Shown here: one piece after another, positions 38,392 to 50,300 of the stretch
Position numbering within the stretch: the first letter of the stretch is position 1
Layout of the letters: each line of letters starts with the position of its first letter
Assembly: GCA_950295325.1 (NCBI GenBank)
Contig: OX485808.1
Span: 30,030,527 to 30,090,526, forward strand
Direction of reading: 5' to 3'
DNA length: 60,000 bases
Source: Polytrichum commune
Taxonomy: Eukaryota > Streptophyta > Polytrichopsida > Polytrichales > Polytrichaceae
Notes under the pieces: generated by a model
Database searches by the model: none
Told to the model about the DNA's origin: nothing
What the model saw: the letters and a program-made list of their open reading frames with translations, nothing else
Translations under genes and position numbers: made by a program

Positions 38392-39570
38392 CACTCAAGT
38401 CAACACCTTTCCACTCCAAAGCTAAGCCAAATAACTATATAACCATCAAAAAGCCAAAACTAAGCCTTTTGGAACTCAAAACACCTCAAAGTTAGTTTTG
38501 AATGGATGGATCTCTCAAGTCAGCACCTTTCCACTCCAAAACTAAGCCAAATAACTATATAACCATCAAAAAGCCAAAACTAAACCTTTTGGAACTCAAA
38601 ACACCTCAAAGTTAGTTTTGAATGGATGGATCTCTCAAGCCAGCACCTTTTCACTCCAAAACTAAGCCAAATAACTATATAACCATCAAAAAGCCAAAAC
38701 TAAGCCTTTTGGAACTCAAAACACCTCAAAGTTAGTCTTGAATGGATGGATCTCTCAAGTCAGCACCTTTCCACTCCAAAACTAAGCCAAATAACTAGAT
38801 AACCATCAAAAAGCGACAACTAAGCCTTTTGGAACTCAAAACACCTCAAAGTTAGTTTTGAATGGATGGATCTCTCAAGTCAGCACCTTTCCACTCCAAA
38901 ACTAAGCCAAATAACTATATAACCATCAAAAAGCCACAACTAAGCCTTTTGGAACTCAAAACATCTCAAAGTAAGCATAGAATGGATGGATCTCTCAAGT
39001 CAGCACCTTTCCACTCCAACACTAAGCTTAATAACTATATAACCATCAAAAAGCCACAACTAAGCCTTTTGGAACTCAAAACACCTCAAAGTAAGCATAG
39101 AATGGATGGATCTCTCAAGTCAGCACCTTTCCACTCCAAAACTAAGCTTAATAACTATATAACCATCAAAAAGCGACAACTAAGCCTTTTGGAACTCAAA
39201 ACACCTCAAAGTAAGCATAGAATGGATGGATCTTTCAAGTCAGCACCTTTCCACTCCAAAACTAAGCTTAATAACTATATAACCATCAAAAAGCCACAAC
39301 TAAGCCTTTTGGAACTCAAAACACCTCAAAGTAAGCATAGAATGGATGGATCTCTCAAGTCAGCACCTTTCCACTCCAAAACTAAGCTTAATAACTATAT
39401 AACCATCAAAAAGCCACAACTAAGCCTTTTGGAACTCAAAACACCTCAAAGTAAGCATAAAATGGATGGATCTCTCAAGTCAGCACCTTTCCACTCCAAA
39501 ACTAAGCTTAATAACTATATAACCATCAAAAAGCCACAACTAAGCCTTTTGGAACTCAAAACATCTCAAA
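38392..39570 (-). repeat. 120-bp tandem array in the copia leader
   Basis: About 9.8 copies of a 120-bp unit (CAGCACCTTTCCACTCCAAA...) lie between the primer-binding site and gag. Copies differ at a few sites, e.g. GCCAAATAAC versus GCTTAATAAC. Because 120 is a multiple of three, a 40-residue repeat frame is open on the + strand (38862–39599); it is antisense to the element and probably not coding. Confidence 0.95.
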
Positions 39571-39796
39571 CCCTCAAAATGCGAATCGATCTCACATAAA
39601 CACTCAAGATACAATGAACCTCAACCTAAGGTGTCCTCCACGCTGGTCCAAGTGTCCAAGAATGCTCCAAGGCGCTCCAAAAGTGCTCCAAAACTCCAAA
39701 ACTCCACCAAAAGCTTGAAACACCTCCAAATCGCCTCCGATCAGATCCGGCTCTCTCCTACCTCCTCCTAAGTTGATCTCTAAGCTCTAAAGCAAA

Positions 39797-39810
39797 GTGG
39801 GCCCATAACC
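39797..39810 (-). promoter_or_regulatory. Primer-binding site matching the anticodon arm of initiator tRNA-Met
   Basis: Directly next to the 5' LTR the + strand reads GTGGGCCCATAACC. From memory this equals 14 nt of plant initiator tRNA-Met across the CAU anticodon, not its 3' CCA end. Such sites are known from copia-type elements primed by a half-tRNA. Confidence 0.75.
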
Positions 39811-40002
39811 TTTTGGGAAATGAGAGTAGAAAGCAAAGACATCAGCGTAGAAAGGTAGAACACAACACACAAGGATTGCATACAATGGAGAGAGTGATTG
39901 GCTCCTCCCCTTATGCCTTTATTTATATGTATGGGTTAGGACCAGCGTAGACAACCCATATGGGACAATGTCACCGTTGCAACCTAACACTATCTTCCAA
40001 TA
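39811..40002 (-). repeat. copia 5' LTR
   Basis: 192 bp; the right-hand copy is the 5' LTR because gag-pol lies on the - strand. Confidence 0.93.
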
Positions 40003-41307
40003 GTGGGCACTATCCTGAGAGGAGCACCCGAAGGAGGATGTGTGTTGTTTGTGGAAGGAAACAAAGTTACTACTGTGCAGGATGCAAATATGAATTTCTT
40101 TGCTTCATAAGTGGCAATTGCTATCGTAACAGACATGCAGTATTGTGAATTCCTTTGTTCTCGTATATACAGGTTGTTTCTTGTAGCTGGTCCTTCATGT
40201 CTTGTCGCCCCTGTGCAGAGACGCGCTGAACGGGTCACAGGCGTTCGAAGAGGCTCAGTATCCGCTACTATCGGGAAGAAACGCAAGGGCGCTCGCCGGG
40301 ACAAAAGACGCTAACCTCGCCATGGAGCACTCCAACGCAAGCCCTGATTCACTATCACATTTATAACTTCCGGCGGCAGATAGTTTCCCATGCACACATT
40401 TTTGAATTTTTGTGCGCTCTCATATAATGTAGCTGCTTCCCTCTGTGTATCGAGGCTAGAGTTATGCATTGAGGCACGCTGGACTCCACATTGCCCACAA
40501 AATCGCAGAACAATATGTGGAAGGTGAATTTTTGAACTAGTGTGCTGCGTCGGCGTGCAGTTGACCCTGCCGTCCCGCCGATATTACAATTTTTATGTAA
40601 AATTTTTGAAGGATTTTATGTATTTGGGAATCGTCGCAGTCCACTCCTAGTCCCGATTCCCTACTCTCGGTGGTGCAGACCATCTGTTCCCGCAATATCC
40701 TGCCAAGACGGACTGCAGGACCCTGACCGTCAACATTGGACAGCCGGTCCTTCAGCTGAACATGCTTCCAGCCCCCCCCCCCGCAGATGGTATTTTTTCC
40801 CGCGCCTTCCGTGGTTTTGCCTGCGCAAATTCTCTTTTTTCCCGCGTGATGAGCATTGTCAATCGACGTTGGGCTCTCGGCCACGATAACCGCATGACGT
40901 CGGCTCTGCCTCACACATGGACAGCTGCCGTGATCAACTCACCGGCGGACCGGGTGCCACATGCACCAGGCGTCGCCATCGTCCCCAGTGGGACAACTTA
41001 TACTGTCCGGCTGGACCGGAATGAACCAGGCACAACCATACGCCAGGCATACGCTACACAAACCCTTGTCCACCGCTCACCCCAAATTCCTGTGCACGTG
41101 GCTCTAAGAATTCACCGTGTCTTGCACAATACATACATCGGCACTAGAGCGGCACATCCAGTGCAAAAATCAGCTCTAACAAAGAGCGCATGTGGCAAAA
41201 ACGGCACCCCACAGCCTGTGTGTACATACTGAAACCCCAGACCAGGTTATCTCTACGCAGTACAAATGGTTGGGCGAATTACGTAGGCTGGCACGTTTAG
41301 GGGTTAA

Positions 41308-44149
41308 GGCATGCATTGCGACGGAGGCCTTCAAGCTTAAAGCATTTACGGTTGATAATGTTGTATTTAAAAATCACGGACATAAGTTCATAAAATCTTT
41401 TCTTATATGTGGTTTATGATATCCTGAAGCTTAAGCAATCTAATTCTACAATGTTTCTTTCAAGATTATAAGTATACGTAAACGAGCGCAAAAATAAAGT
41501 AACACCATAATTCGCACCGGTGACAATATTGGAGTCCTCTTTCATTCGTTTCTTCATGTCATCTCATCTTCTAAACATGTTAAAATAACTTATAGTTTTG
41601 TAGGGTTTCAGAATTGTCTAGGGTTTAGGGTTTGGCTAGAGTATTAAAGTTAAGAGATAATGTGGTTATTTAAATTTCATTTGATGTTATATGTCACAAA
41701 GATTGCTTATTATGAGAAAAAACATTTGGATAAGGATGGTCAACCAATTCATGGTAATCACGATCCTTACTCCAAAGGGAGATTGACATTGCAAGTGCCT
41801 GAATAGTCAAAGGGGTTGATGAAGAGGAATGTGCTAATATTGCAACTGCTATGATTGTTGATGGAGAGGAATGTGCTAATATTTTGGGAATGCAATCTCC
41901 TTAATAGTTTCATCCTTAAGTATGATCTCTCTTCAGTCAATTTGTACACGATAGCAAAGTTTTTTTCAAGTATGTGAAGGCCCTTGCATACAGTGAACAC
42001 CCTTGCATGCCATGTACTTGTGATTCTTGGCATCAAAGGGTTGATGCTAGTGTCACAAAGTAGGACACCCATGTGTAACAACCCCAGATGGGGCTTGAGC
42101 ATGGCCAACGAGTCCTTGCTTAAATGTGTACGTGCATGTGCATATTTATTCATAGAGCATCGTTTCTTTTGTTTTGAGGTTGCATTTTGGTCAATGATCC
42201 AAACCTTCCTTGATCCCGCTTGTCAACTCTATACTTGGCAGTCCAAGACATGGCCACAAAAAGCCTTATTTTGTATGGGGGGAGGGACATGTGTTTTGCC
42301 ATGCATGCACACATGCGTGAAGGAAGGTCATTAAGATTGACAAAGGACATGACGTGCGTATGGAGGGCATACATTGCATGGGGAGGAACAAATCTATAAT
42401 GGTTAAGTCCAAACAAAATGTGATAGTTGTCCTTACTCATTGTGTTGTGATTGAACCAAAGCCATATAATGGAAGAATGAAATGTGCAAATTAACAACAT
42501 GAGTTGTCCTTGTAGACAACTTTGTGGCCGTATTTGCAACAACTTGCGTCATCCCTTGATGTGCACAAGGAAATAACCATGAGCTCACTTGCATGTCTAG
42601 CATGGCATGAGTGTATTGGTATTGGACATGCGGATGTTTGACTAGCTATGCCTTGAGCACAACTTGTGGGCGCAACATGGTGTGTGTTATGCAATTGTGA
42701 TTGCATGTTACATGTTTTATGGGTTGAGGTGCATGTATGTTGATTTGTGTGTGGTAAGCAGGATGTTTGGTGGACATTTTAGCTACAACATTGCCCACAT
42801 ACGCAGTGACGACGAGAGGACAAACAATTGGGTGTAAGGCTACCAAGTGTTGCAAGAAAAATAAGGTGAGAGAGAGCACAACCACAACCAATAGCACAAA
42901 GGAGGAAGGAGAGAGCAAGAAACCAATTGTAACGCCATTGAAGGATATAAAAAAATTATGTAGGATGTTACGGCTGAAGATGCACGGAAAGGAATCACTC
43001 CAAATGTGGCACAAAACAAACAATAGGGTTGATTTGAGAACAAATATGGGGTCACACAAGTTGCAAACCAAATATATTGCAACTTTTGCTAGCGACCCTT
43101 AATACATTTTTACCGCTTTACAACTCTAGCAAGTGTCACGAGCATTAACTTGCACATCCCACACATGTGCATGGTTAGCTCCCCATACATTGGACCTTCA
43201 AGCTCATAAATCAACCCTCCTACACATGCATTCGGGACGCTCCCTTAAATAGGTAGCCAATAATTAGTTATAGACTTCCATACATGGAAGTCACGGGGAG
43301 GTCACTTCATTGTCAAGTTGACACCACGTGCGGACAAAGTTTGCTACCCCTATATTACATACCATATATAATTTTAAAATTTGTGATATTTATTCCACAT
43401 ATACATAACCATTGATAGTATCTTTTTGAAATTTTTTTGAAATTTTTTGTCATCTTTATTTTTTCTAATAATTGTTTTAGTTCAATTCTGTGTCATTCTA
43501 GTTAGAAACGGTATGTTTTATGAAAAAAACAAATCATCAAATTTAGGTGCCACTTTTAACTATGTCATAGGTACTGTGTATATCTACTCATGAAAAAAAC
43601 TTGATAAAATTTGACCCATTTTGGTGGTGCAACTTACCAAAAGAAGATTTTTTTTGGTCGCATGTGGTTTTCAACTTGACAATGGAGAAACCCCCCCGTG
43701 ATGGAAGTCCACCCTTGAGTCATCATCGCATTGCAGGATTAACACTACAACAACTTACGGTATACTTGGCAACTATGCCCCCACGTTGGAGCAACGCTCA
43801 TGAAGGCCATGCCTTTTTGCCTCGGGTGGGGTCGGTTGGTAATGTTGCCTCACTCATATTAGACTCTAGGACTTGGGACAAGGCCCCTACCCCACCGTCA
43901 AGGAACATTTTGTCTCTCTCCTAAGAGTTGGGGCCAAGTAGACATTTTCCCTTAGCCACTGGCATTGGAGTCCCCCAACAGCTTCAAGCATGCATAACTT
44001 TGTTTTGTGATCATTGATTTTATCAAGCAACCACTTCATTGATATTAACTTTTTGCGTAGATGCTAATAGACTCCTCACTTGCCCCATTCATGTTAGTAT
44101 TGAGGGATTTATGGCTATTCTAATCTCAGTAGTCTTGCGTGCTACTCCC
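41308..44149. other. No gene recognised
   Basis: AT-rich DNA right of the piggyBac element. A TAGGGTTTAGGGTTT motif lies near 41620. The frame at 42767–43102 contains a KCCKKNK-type basic patch and could be a retroelement relic, but I cannot support it. Confidence 0.45.
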
Positions 44150-44455
44150 AGGTCACTGTTGTCCCAGTGCGCTCTCCCTAGGCGGCACCCCACTCAAATT
44201 GCCATATCTCCTAGCTCACACCTCCAATTGGGGAGGTCTTGAGCATTCTAGAATTTGGATGCCATAAGCTACTCAATGCTCATGGCCCTACCCTTGTGAC
44301 TCCTAGTCTTTGTTCTCAATGCCCGGGGCCCTCACTCACACTAGGACCACTCGGGCCCTCTCACTTATGGCACCACAAGTCATGGGTGTCACTCCAGGGT
44401 CCCCCTTGTGCCCATGGTGTTGCGGGCACTCCTCATGGAGAGGTGCGCGACAAAA
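44150..44455. repeat. Dispersed repeat, copy 2 (contiguous)
   Basis: Matches 8440–8600 and 9735–9890 as one continuous piece. No terminal repeats or target duplication were found. Confidence 0.55.
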
Positions 44456-44839
44456 TAAAAGCACAATAAAAAAAATTGCGGTGTTGACAAAGAAACCATA
44501 CTTGGTTGTCATTATAGACATAGACAACAATGACACATGTGTACGAAAGAAAGACTTCATGTCGAAGTGGACATCGATACCAGAGAGAAACGAAGATGGA
44601 ATATTTTTGCTTCGCTTCATGTACAAGCTAAACACCCCTTACAACCAACCCGAGCAGTGGGTGCAAGTAAAGTCATAACACTATATTCGTTAAATTGAGA
44701 CTTTTTGGGCATTTTGAGATAATCACATAAATAAGAACAAGGATAAATGGAACACATATTGGAGAAAGTTGTAAGATGCGAACACTTTGAAGCGGGTGTT
44801 TAGAACAAGAACCCCATTAATAACTCATATTTGGGATTG

Positions 44840-45110
44840 TTTAGGGTGGGCAATCCAAACCTTAGGCCAAGTTGAAGGGGAAATCTTAAAACATTTATAT
44901 TATCGCACAAAAACTTGTATGAATATGGTTTAGGTAGCGCAATCCAAACCATAGATCATATTGAAGGGGAAATATGTGAACCAATATAATATAACATACA
45001 AAATATTCCAAACTCATATTTGTGATGGTTTAGGTAGGGCAATCCAAACCTTAGACCATATTGAAGGGGAAATCATGTGACACTTATATTATTGCAAAAA
45101 AAACATACAA
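44840..45110. repeat. Three degenerate tandem units of about 90–100 bp
   Basis: Units start near 44845, 44931 and 45028. Each carries GGTTTAGGTAG.GCAATCCAAACC (first unit more diverged) followed by ATTGAAGGGGAAAT. Confidence 0.75.
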
Positions 45111-45214
45111 ATTATGGCATGTAAAATGCATAGCATGCTAACACCACACATCCATTGGATAGTGCGACCCAAAATGTTCTTGCCTATGGCTCACAACCCT
45201 ACGCCTACTATGGC

Positions 45215-46019
45215 CTATCTAGCCTCGGAGACTACCTCTTTTTCTTTTGCTTCATTTTCTTTTGCTTTTTTTTCTTTTGCCTCTTTTTCTTTTGCTGCGG
45301 CTTCTTTTGCTCGCATTGCTTCAACATTCCTGAAAATCTCCGCCCCGCGACTATAGCCATTCTTGGGGTGACCGCCATCAATAACACATTTTGGATTCCG
45401 TCGGCCGCCCGAATTATACGACGAAGAATTCGAATACGATGAAGTGGACTGTCTTGCATTTCTGGTCATGGAGTAGAAACGCTCCAACTCGACGGACGCA
45501 CTAGCCCGCATAGGTCTACAGGTGGGAGCAACCTGCAACGCGTGAATGCAAGAACACACGTGTTAGTTTAGGGAGGAAGACCCAAACGTGTCACACGTTC
45601 ATTTTTTAAGTGCCGGATGATTGTAATGCGCGGTTAACCATGTTTGGGGGGGGGGGGGGGTTCACCTTGTCACCGGGGGCGTTCCCGTCGGAGTCGGCGA
45701 GGAGGGGCAATGCGTCCCGCAAAGGAATAGGAAGGGTGCCACTCTTCGTAGGCCGAGCGTCCATCCGCAGCCGCCGTTGAGGTGTACTACTGCCGCCGGG
45801 CCGAGACGGGGACGTCCGGACGCATTTGCGATTTATGCCCTTGAGCGGCGACGGGGACGGAGATGGCCGGAAGATTTGCTTGGGTGGGGGGCTATCGACG
45901 ACGCCGGCGTCAATAGGCTCCTTGGAGTAGTCGATGGTGGACGCGGCATCGTAGACGGTCTCGTAGAAGAAGCTCCCCAAGTTTGATTCGCTGACGATGT
46001 CAATCGAGGGCTCCAAACG
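45215..46019 (-). CDS. Two low-complexity exons of unknown function
   Basis: Exon 45666–46019 (acceptor CATCAG, donor AAG|GTGAAC) encodes a Ser/Pro-rich segment including EPIDAG and PSPSPSPLKGINRK. Exon 45215–45532 (acceptor TTGCAG) encodes a segment rich in Ser/Tyr/Gly, then about 11 KEKEAKE-type repeats, and ends in TAG. Both exons are multiples of three with phase-0 borders. They may be the 3' end of the gene whose upstream exons lie at 46139–52021, or a separate gene. No domain recognised. Confidence 0.5.
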
Positions 46020-46138
46020 CTGATGGGAAAATTAAAACAAACAAAACCCAAGGGGAGGGGGGCAGGGGGGGAGCATGAGAAAATCGATATACAATTGAGG
46101 CATACTATATCACACACAATGGCACACCATGTAGTATC

Positions 46139-46951
46139 TCAAATGAGTTTATTATATTTCGCGTGAGCGTACAACTCTCTGTACATATAGTCCTTCGGAT
46201 CCATGTATCTTTCGCCTATCGGATTACAACTAAGGAACCGGGGCACGGGTAGTCCGCTCCCCACGAGCGTTTGAATGTACTTAAGTAGGTCTAACAAAAA
46301 GCGGTCTCGGACCTTCTCGACCGTCCACGTGGGGCAAACTATGAAGTTCGAGGTCGGGTTCAAAATGTTTTTGGAAGCGCTGTCGTCCACCATCAACGTG
46401 TTGTCACGGGTGGGGCGAACGTCGTAGGGACAGCCGACCATGGTCGGACGCTGGTCCCATACGACTGGCTTCAAGACCTTAAGAAATTGGTTTACGGCGG
46501 GGTTGTTGGGCTTTTTCACAACCCTGCCCTCGGGGGTGTACAATGTTTTACAAGAATCCTGTCCTAGGACCAAGCACGGGGGTTGGAGTCCCTTGAAGAT
46601 GAACTCCACGACGGCCTGGGTGTTCTCGGACTTCATGGAGCTCCACACGATCACCCACCATTTGGATAGGGCGACCTGCAGGAAGCGCCGAAGCCACGGG
46701 CGGAGGTACACTAGCTTGCTTTTGATGTACGCGGGGGGACCATCGTAGTTCCCGTCCTCGGGCTTGCAGAAAGGCACCGTGGGGACCTTGGGACAGTGCA
46801 CGCACTGGACGAGGACCCCGTTGAGGTCTAGCACCAGGAACCGTGTCTTGGGCGGCGGAGACGGGGAGGGCAAAATCGGGGGGACCACCGCGCTGTCCTC
46901 CACGCTCCTCGGGGAGGACCGGTGGGGAGCCACGACGCTATGCTCCGATCC
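46139..46951 (-). CDS. FCP1/SCP (NIF)-like HAD phosphatase domain exon
   Basis: The NIF family of HAD phosphatases dephosphorylates proteins such as the RNA polymerase II tail. Motif I reads FLVLDLNGVLV: the nucleophile Asp is kept but the second Asp of DxDxT/V is Asn. Also seen are VIVWSSMK (motif II region) and LMVDDSASKNILNP (motif III). The 5' border is a splice acceptor (GTCGCCGCAG|GGATCG, 46951), so this is an internal exon, 271 codons in phase to TGA at 46139; the Met-like start at 46933 is only a GTG. An upstream partner in phase is the exon ending at 47411. The Asn replacement suggests reduced or altered activity. Confidence 0.65.
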   Translation of the reverse strand, partial: GSEHSVVAPHRSSPRSVEDSAVVPPILPSPSPPPKTRFLVLDLNGVLVQCVHCPKVPTVPFCKPEDGNYDGPPAYIKSKLVYLRPWLRRFLQVALSKWWVIVWSSMKSENTQAVVEFIFKGLQPPCLVLGQDSCKTLYTPEGRVVKKPNNPAVNQFLKVLKPVVWDQRPTMVGCPYDVRPTRDNTLMVDDSASKNILNPTSNFIVCPTWTVEKVRDRFLLDLLKYIQTLVGSGLPVPRFLSCNPIGERYMDPKDYMYRELYAHAKYNKLI

Positions 46952-47398
46952 CTGCGGCGACGAGCGAGAGAAGGCGGCGAGGACTATGTTATGCTATGTT
47001 TAATTCAAGCAGAACGGAAATTTTGTGCAAACACAAGAAGAATTGGACCATTGGTGGCAACAAAAACATACAAGGGGAACAACATACATTGGGACACGGA
47101 TGCTAACATATGGGCGCCAAAAATAATAATTTTATTGTTACAAATCTCTATGTACAATTTGAGGGGGGGGCGCGGTGAACGAGGGCATTCACACTATCCT
47201 AATTGTACATCTACAAAATTGGTTGCGCGCCGCCAAGGTTGAGCGTAGTCGAGTGAGGTGAGACGAAGGGGATCGCGGGGGGAGCACGTTGTTGGGTGCG
47301 TCGGGGGGGTGTAGTTCCTCATAGCTAGGGGGGACAAGACCACGCCAACAAGACAATGACCAAGGAGGTTTGGGTCGGTCGACCCAAACTGGGAGGGC

Positions 47399-50300
47399 TC
47401 AGTGTGTTACCTCGCCCTGGTCATGTCTCGACGATGTGGATGCCTCCACCGTCCCCGGTGCCCCACCTCTCTCGCCACCGCCTTCTCCGCCTACGTCAGG
47501 GACCTTGTCCTGCAAAGGTTGAGCATCAGGCCCTTGTCCTAAACCAATCTCCGCATATGCATCATGCATGGGTTCATCGATTTGGTTAGGATTAGAGGTA
47601 TCACCAGGCCCTTGGAGGCCTTCAACATCTAACATGGTTGTGTCTCTTTGAGACACAAGTTCGTCAAGGGAGGACTGAGCTGCTCCGGGGTTTGGGTCGG
47701 GCGACCCAAACTGTCCTACATCGGGGGAGGCGCCTTGGGGCACTACAGTCGAGGGTGGGTTTGGGTCGGTCGACCCAAACATCCTGGGATCGTCCGGCTG
47801 GTGAGGGGGCGCCATCACTATGGGGGGTCGTAGTGGTGGAGGGCCCAACGGGGAGGAGGCTCCAGATACGCGCCAGATGTTGGGATCGTCCACTTGTTGG
47901 ACCGGCGCGTACGGAACATGGGGCGGCCGCATCATGTGCTGGAAGTTGAATGACCCTTGCGACACTGGGTGCTGAGGGATGCTCTGCGCTGGGAAACCGG
48001 GGGGCAAGTGCGGAAACGAGCTGGATGGAGCCACCACCAATCCTTGCGCCCACATCCCTTGTATGACTTGCGATATCAAGTCGGCGCTGGATGGAGGTTG
48101 GGCCATCGCCCTTAGTCTTTCTTGTTCCAAGAGGAGAGCCCTCAGCTCTGCAACCTCGTTCCGCACGGAGGGTTCTTCCGCGGCAGCCCTCTGCAGGCGG
48201 ACGCGCTGCTCTTCGTCTCTACGCATCTTCTCGTTGGCTTCCTCCACAGTGAGGACTTCGGGTTTCACCCTAACCATGCCTGCGAACGCTGTCGGGGAGG
48301 GGGGATCCGATCTGAGCCGTTTGGCGAGCTCAATGTCGTCGTCGTCCTCGCTGCTAATGGCAATGGTCTCCTCCAATGCGTAATCGCCATAGAGCTTCTT
48401 TCCCTTTAACTTCCTCCTCTCCCGGAACGTGGCAGTCGCGTCCCTGGAGTACATGTCCCTCGCATCGTCCACCGTAAGGACGGGCATCATCTTACTCTGC
48501 GGGGTTGCCACACGCATAGCCTTCTTCCTCTGAGGGGCTTCAGATTCTTGCGTGAATCCCGTTGCCCCTTCCTCCACATCCCCCTCCTTTTCCTCCTCTC
48601 CGTGTTCTTCTTCTTCCTCCTCCTCTTCCACCTCTCCACCTCCTGTACGGGACGGATTGCCCGGATGCAACCCGACTAGAGGTTCGGGTAATTGGGTTGT
48701 TGCCCTTATCGCAATTTCTTCCGGGTTGATCCGCCTCGCCCTATCAAGAGGGTTCTCACCCCCCTCAACAACCTCGTCCACGTAGCTTCCCGGGATCCAA
48801 TCGAGGATATCCATCTTCTTTGCCAGCGATTTATGCGTCCTGTAAAATTGCAGATCGCTATCCTCTATGTACGAGTAGATGTTCAACCCCAACATCTACA
48901 CAATCCAAGTTATATAGAAATTAGAATTTGCAAGACAAAAAACAAGACCAAAAACAATATTTAGTTTGGGTCGACCGACCCAAACTGCGCAAGAGCTAAA
49001 GAATGTAACTTACCATGGCAGCATAGAGGGGTTTCGAGCCCCCGAACACGTTGAAGATACAGTCCCCTCTCCTAGTCAGCGTCCTCAGCATCCGCATGTA
49101 GAATTCCATCCGCAGCTCATCTGCAGGATAGTTTGCGTATTTGGCCTCGTCGTATAGGCATTTGCTGGAACCTAACCCATCTGGAACTTGGAAGAGCTTG
49201 TCCATCCGGGATATAGGGTGGTTCGGCACCTTCAACAACTCCGCTTTGTACACGAAGTACAAACACAGGACGTTGACGACCTTGGTCTTCTTGTCCTTCA
49301 ACGACGTGTAGGCCCCCTCCGCCGGTGCGGCGATGTAGTGAGACTTGGAGACTGCATACTCCGGCTGCAATTTCCGGACAAGGTCGTACACCTGCTCCGC
49401 CCTCCTATCCTCGACTATCCATAGCCAGACATCAACCTCCCTGAACTTAAGACTCGCATAATCGACGAACTTAGATAGGAAGGGGTCGTAAAACAGTGTG
49501 CTCATCGTACCCTCAAATGAGCTTCCAGGAATGTTCCTGAAATCTATCATTCCGAATGGGAAACGTCCCCCTGCTTTCGTCCTTATCGCCATTCTGGCGT
49601 CTTGACCTGGCCAGCCCTGAATTTTCAAAGGCTCGAAGGTGACAAGGTTGAAGTAAGCGTCCCCTTCAAACTGGACAATCTTCTTCTCCTTGATGAAGTT
49701 CGAGAACACACGCGCTGTGTGATCCGGAAGCGCCCGGTTCTTCCCACCCTTCACCATCTTGGCCCGCAAGAAGTCATCCCCCGCTTCCCTTATTAGAGCC
49801 GCCATGGAGGCACTGGTGAACTTATATTCAGCTTTGAATGCTCTCCAGTTAGCCTCATGAACCTCGCCGTCCACGACAATATTCCTCTCCGGCACCAATT
49901 TATGCAGCTCCTGCACTATAGTTGTCTTTTTTTTCCTATTCTCAGTCCATTCCTTCATGGTGTAGCATGAAGGGACGAAGGATTTGGGCTTTAAGAAGAC
50001 AATCTTCGGGTGCACCCAGCACCTTTTCGCCGTGGGCGTGAAATGCAGGATGTGCGCCGCCGCCTTCTCCATCTCCGTCTCGGAAAGGCCTTGAAGAGTT
50101 CTAAAGAACTCTCTCACGAGAGGCTTCATTTGTTTGAAGCGCGTGGTTTGGTTGAAGAAAATTCTTGTGTCCGGGTCGATGAGCTCACCCGTCTCATGCT
50201 TCTCAAATACACTCTTCCACTTCATCCAAACGGAGTCGGATGCTGTTATTAAATAAATCTCCCCTCTAAGCTCGTTGTATTTCTTCTGTTTGTGACTAGC

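Larger units (their letters stand above)
34624..40002 (-). mobile_element. Ty1/copia LTR retrotransposon, recent, RT-deleted
   Basis: Two 192-bp LTRs (34624–34815, 39811–40002) that I read as identical, flanked by the 5-bp duplication GTGGG (34619–34623, 40003–40007). On the - strand: 5' LTR at the right, primer-binding site, a long leader containing a 120-bp tandem array, one gag-pol frame, a purine tract AAAGTGGGAG (complement of 34816–34825) and the 3' LTR. LTR ends are TATTGG...CCAAAA rather than the canonical TG...CA. The insertion splits the piggyBac transposase gene, so it is younger than that element. Confidence 0.95.
32070..40314 (+). pseudogene. piggyBac transposase (DDE_Tnp_1_7), frameshifted and split
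   Basis: Cuts and pastes DNA at TTAA. 32070–33610: acidic N-terminal part, then the start of the catalytic domain (FDLFWPSSFLQEICDETNRY, LRAWLGIKIYMGL). A +1 frameshift near 33609–33622 moves the reading to frame 1, where RRWEAILRCLHLTDNEK onward continues to the copia insertion at 34624. The three catalytic aspartates appear present: TVDELVIPYKG (33784), VCDNFF (34021), GVDVTDQ (34360). The C-terminal Cys/His-rich domain (MCVVCGRKQSYYCAGCKYEF) lies beyond the insertion at 40008–40150, in the matching frame. A possible spliced basic tail (KKRKGARRDKRR) ends at 40314. Inactive as found. Confidence 0.85.
30369..41303 (+). mobile_element. piggyBac DNA transposon, interrupted by a copia element
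   Basis: Termini CCCCTAAAAGTGC (30369–30381) and GCACGTTTAGGGG (41291–41303) are inverted repeats matching at 12 of 13 bases. Both are flanked by TTAA (30365–30368 and 41304–41307), the target site specific to piggyBac elements. The interior encodes a piggyBac-type transposase on the + strand. Removing the nested retrotransposon and one 5-bp duplication leaves about 5.55 kb. The element is more GC-rich than the surrounding DNA. Confidence 0.9.

Noticed and set aside
38392-39570. CRISPR-like array
   Set aside because: Contiguous 120-bp tandem units without unique spacers, inside a retrotransposon of a eukaryote.
38862-39599. 245-codon repeat ORF
   Set aside because: It is an open phase of the 120-bp array, antisense to the copia element.
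39797-39810. tRNA gene fragment
   Set aside because: Only 14 nt matching the anticodon arm, exactly abutting an LTR; a primer-binding site explains it.
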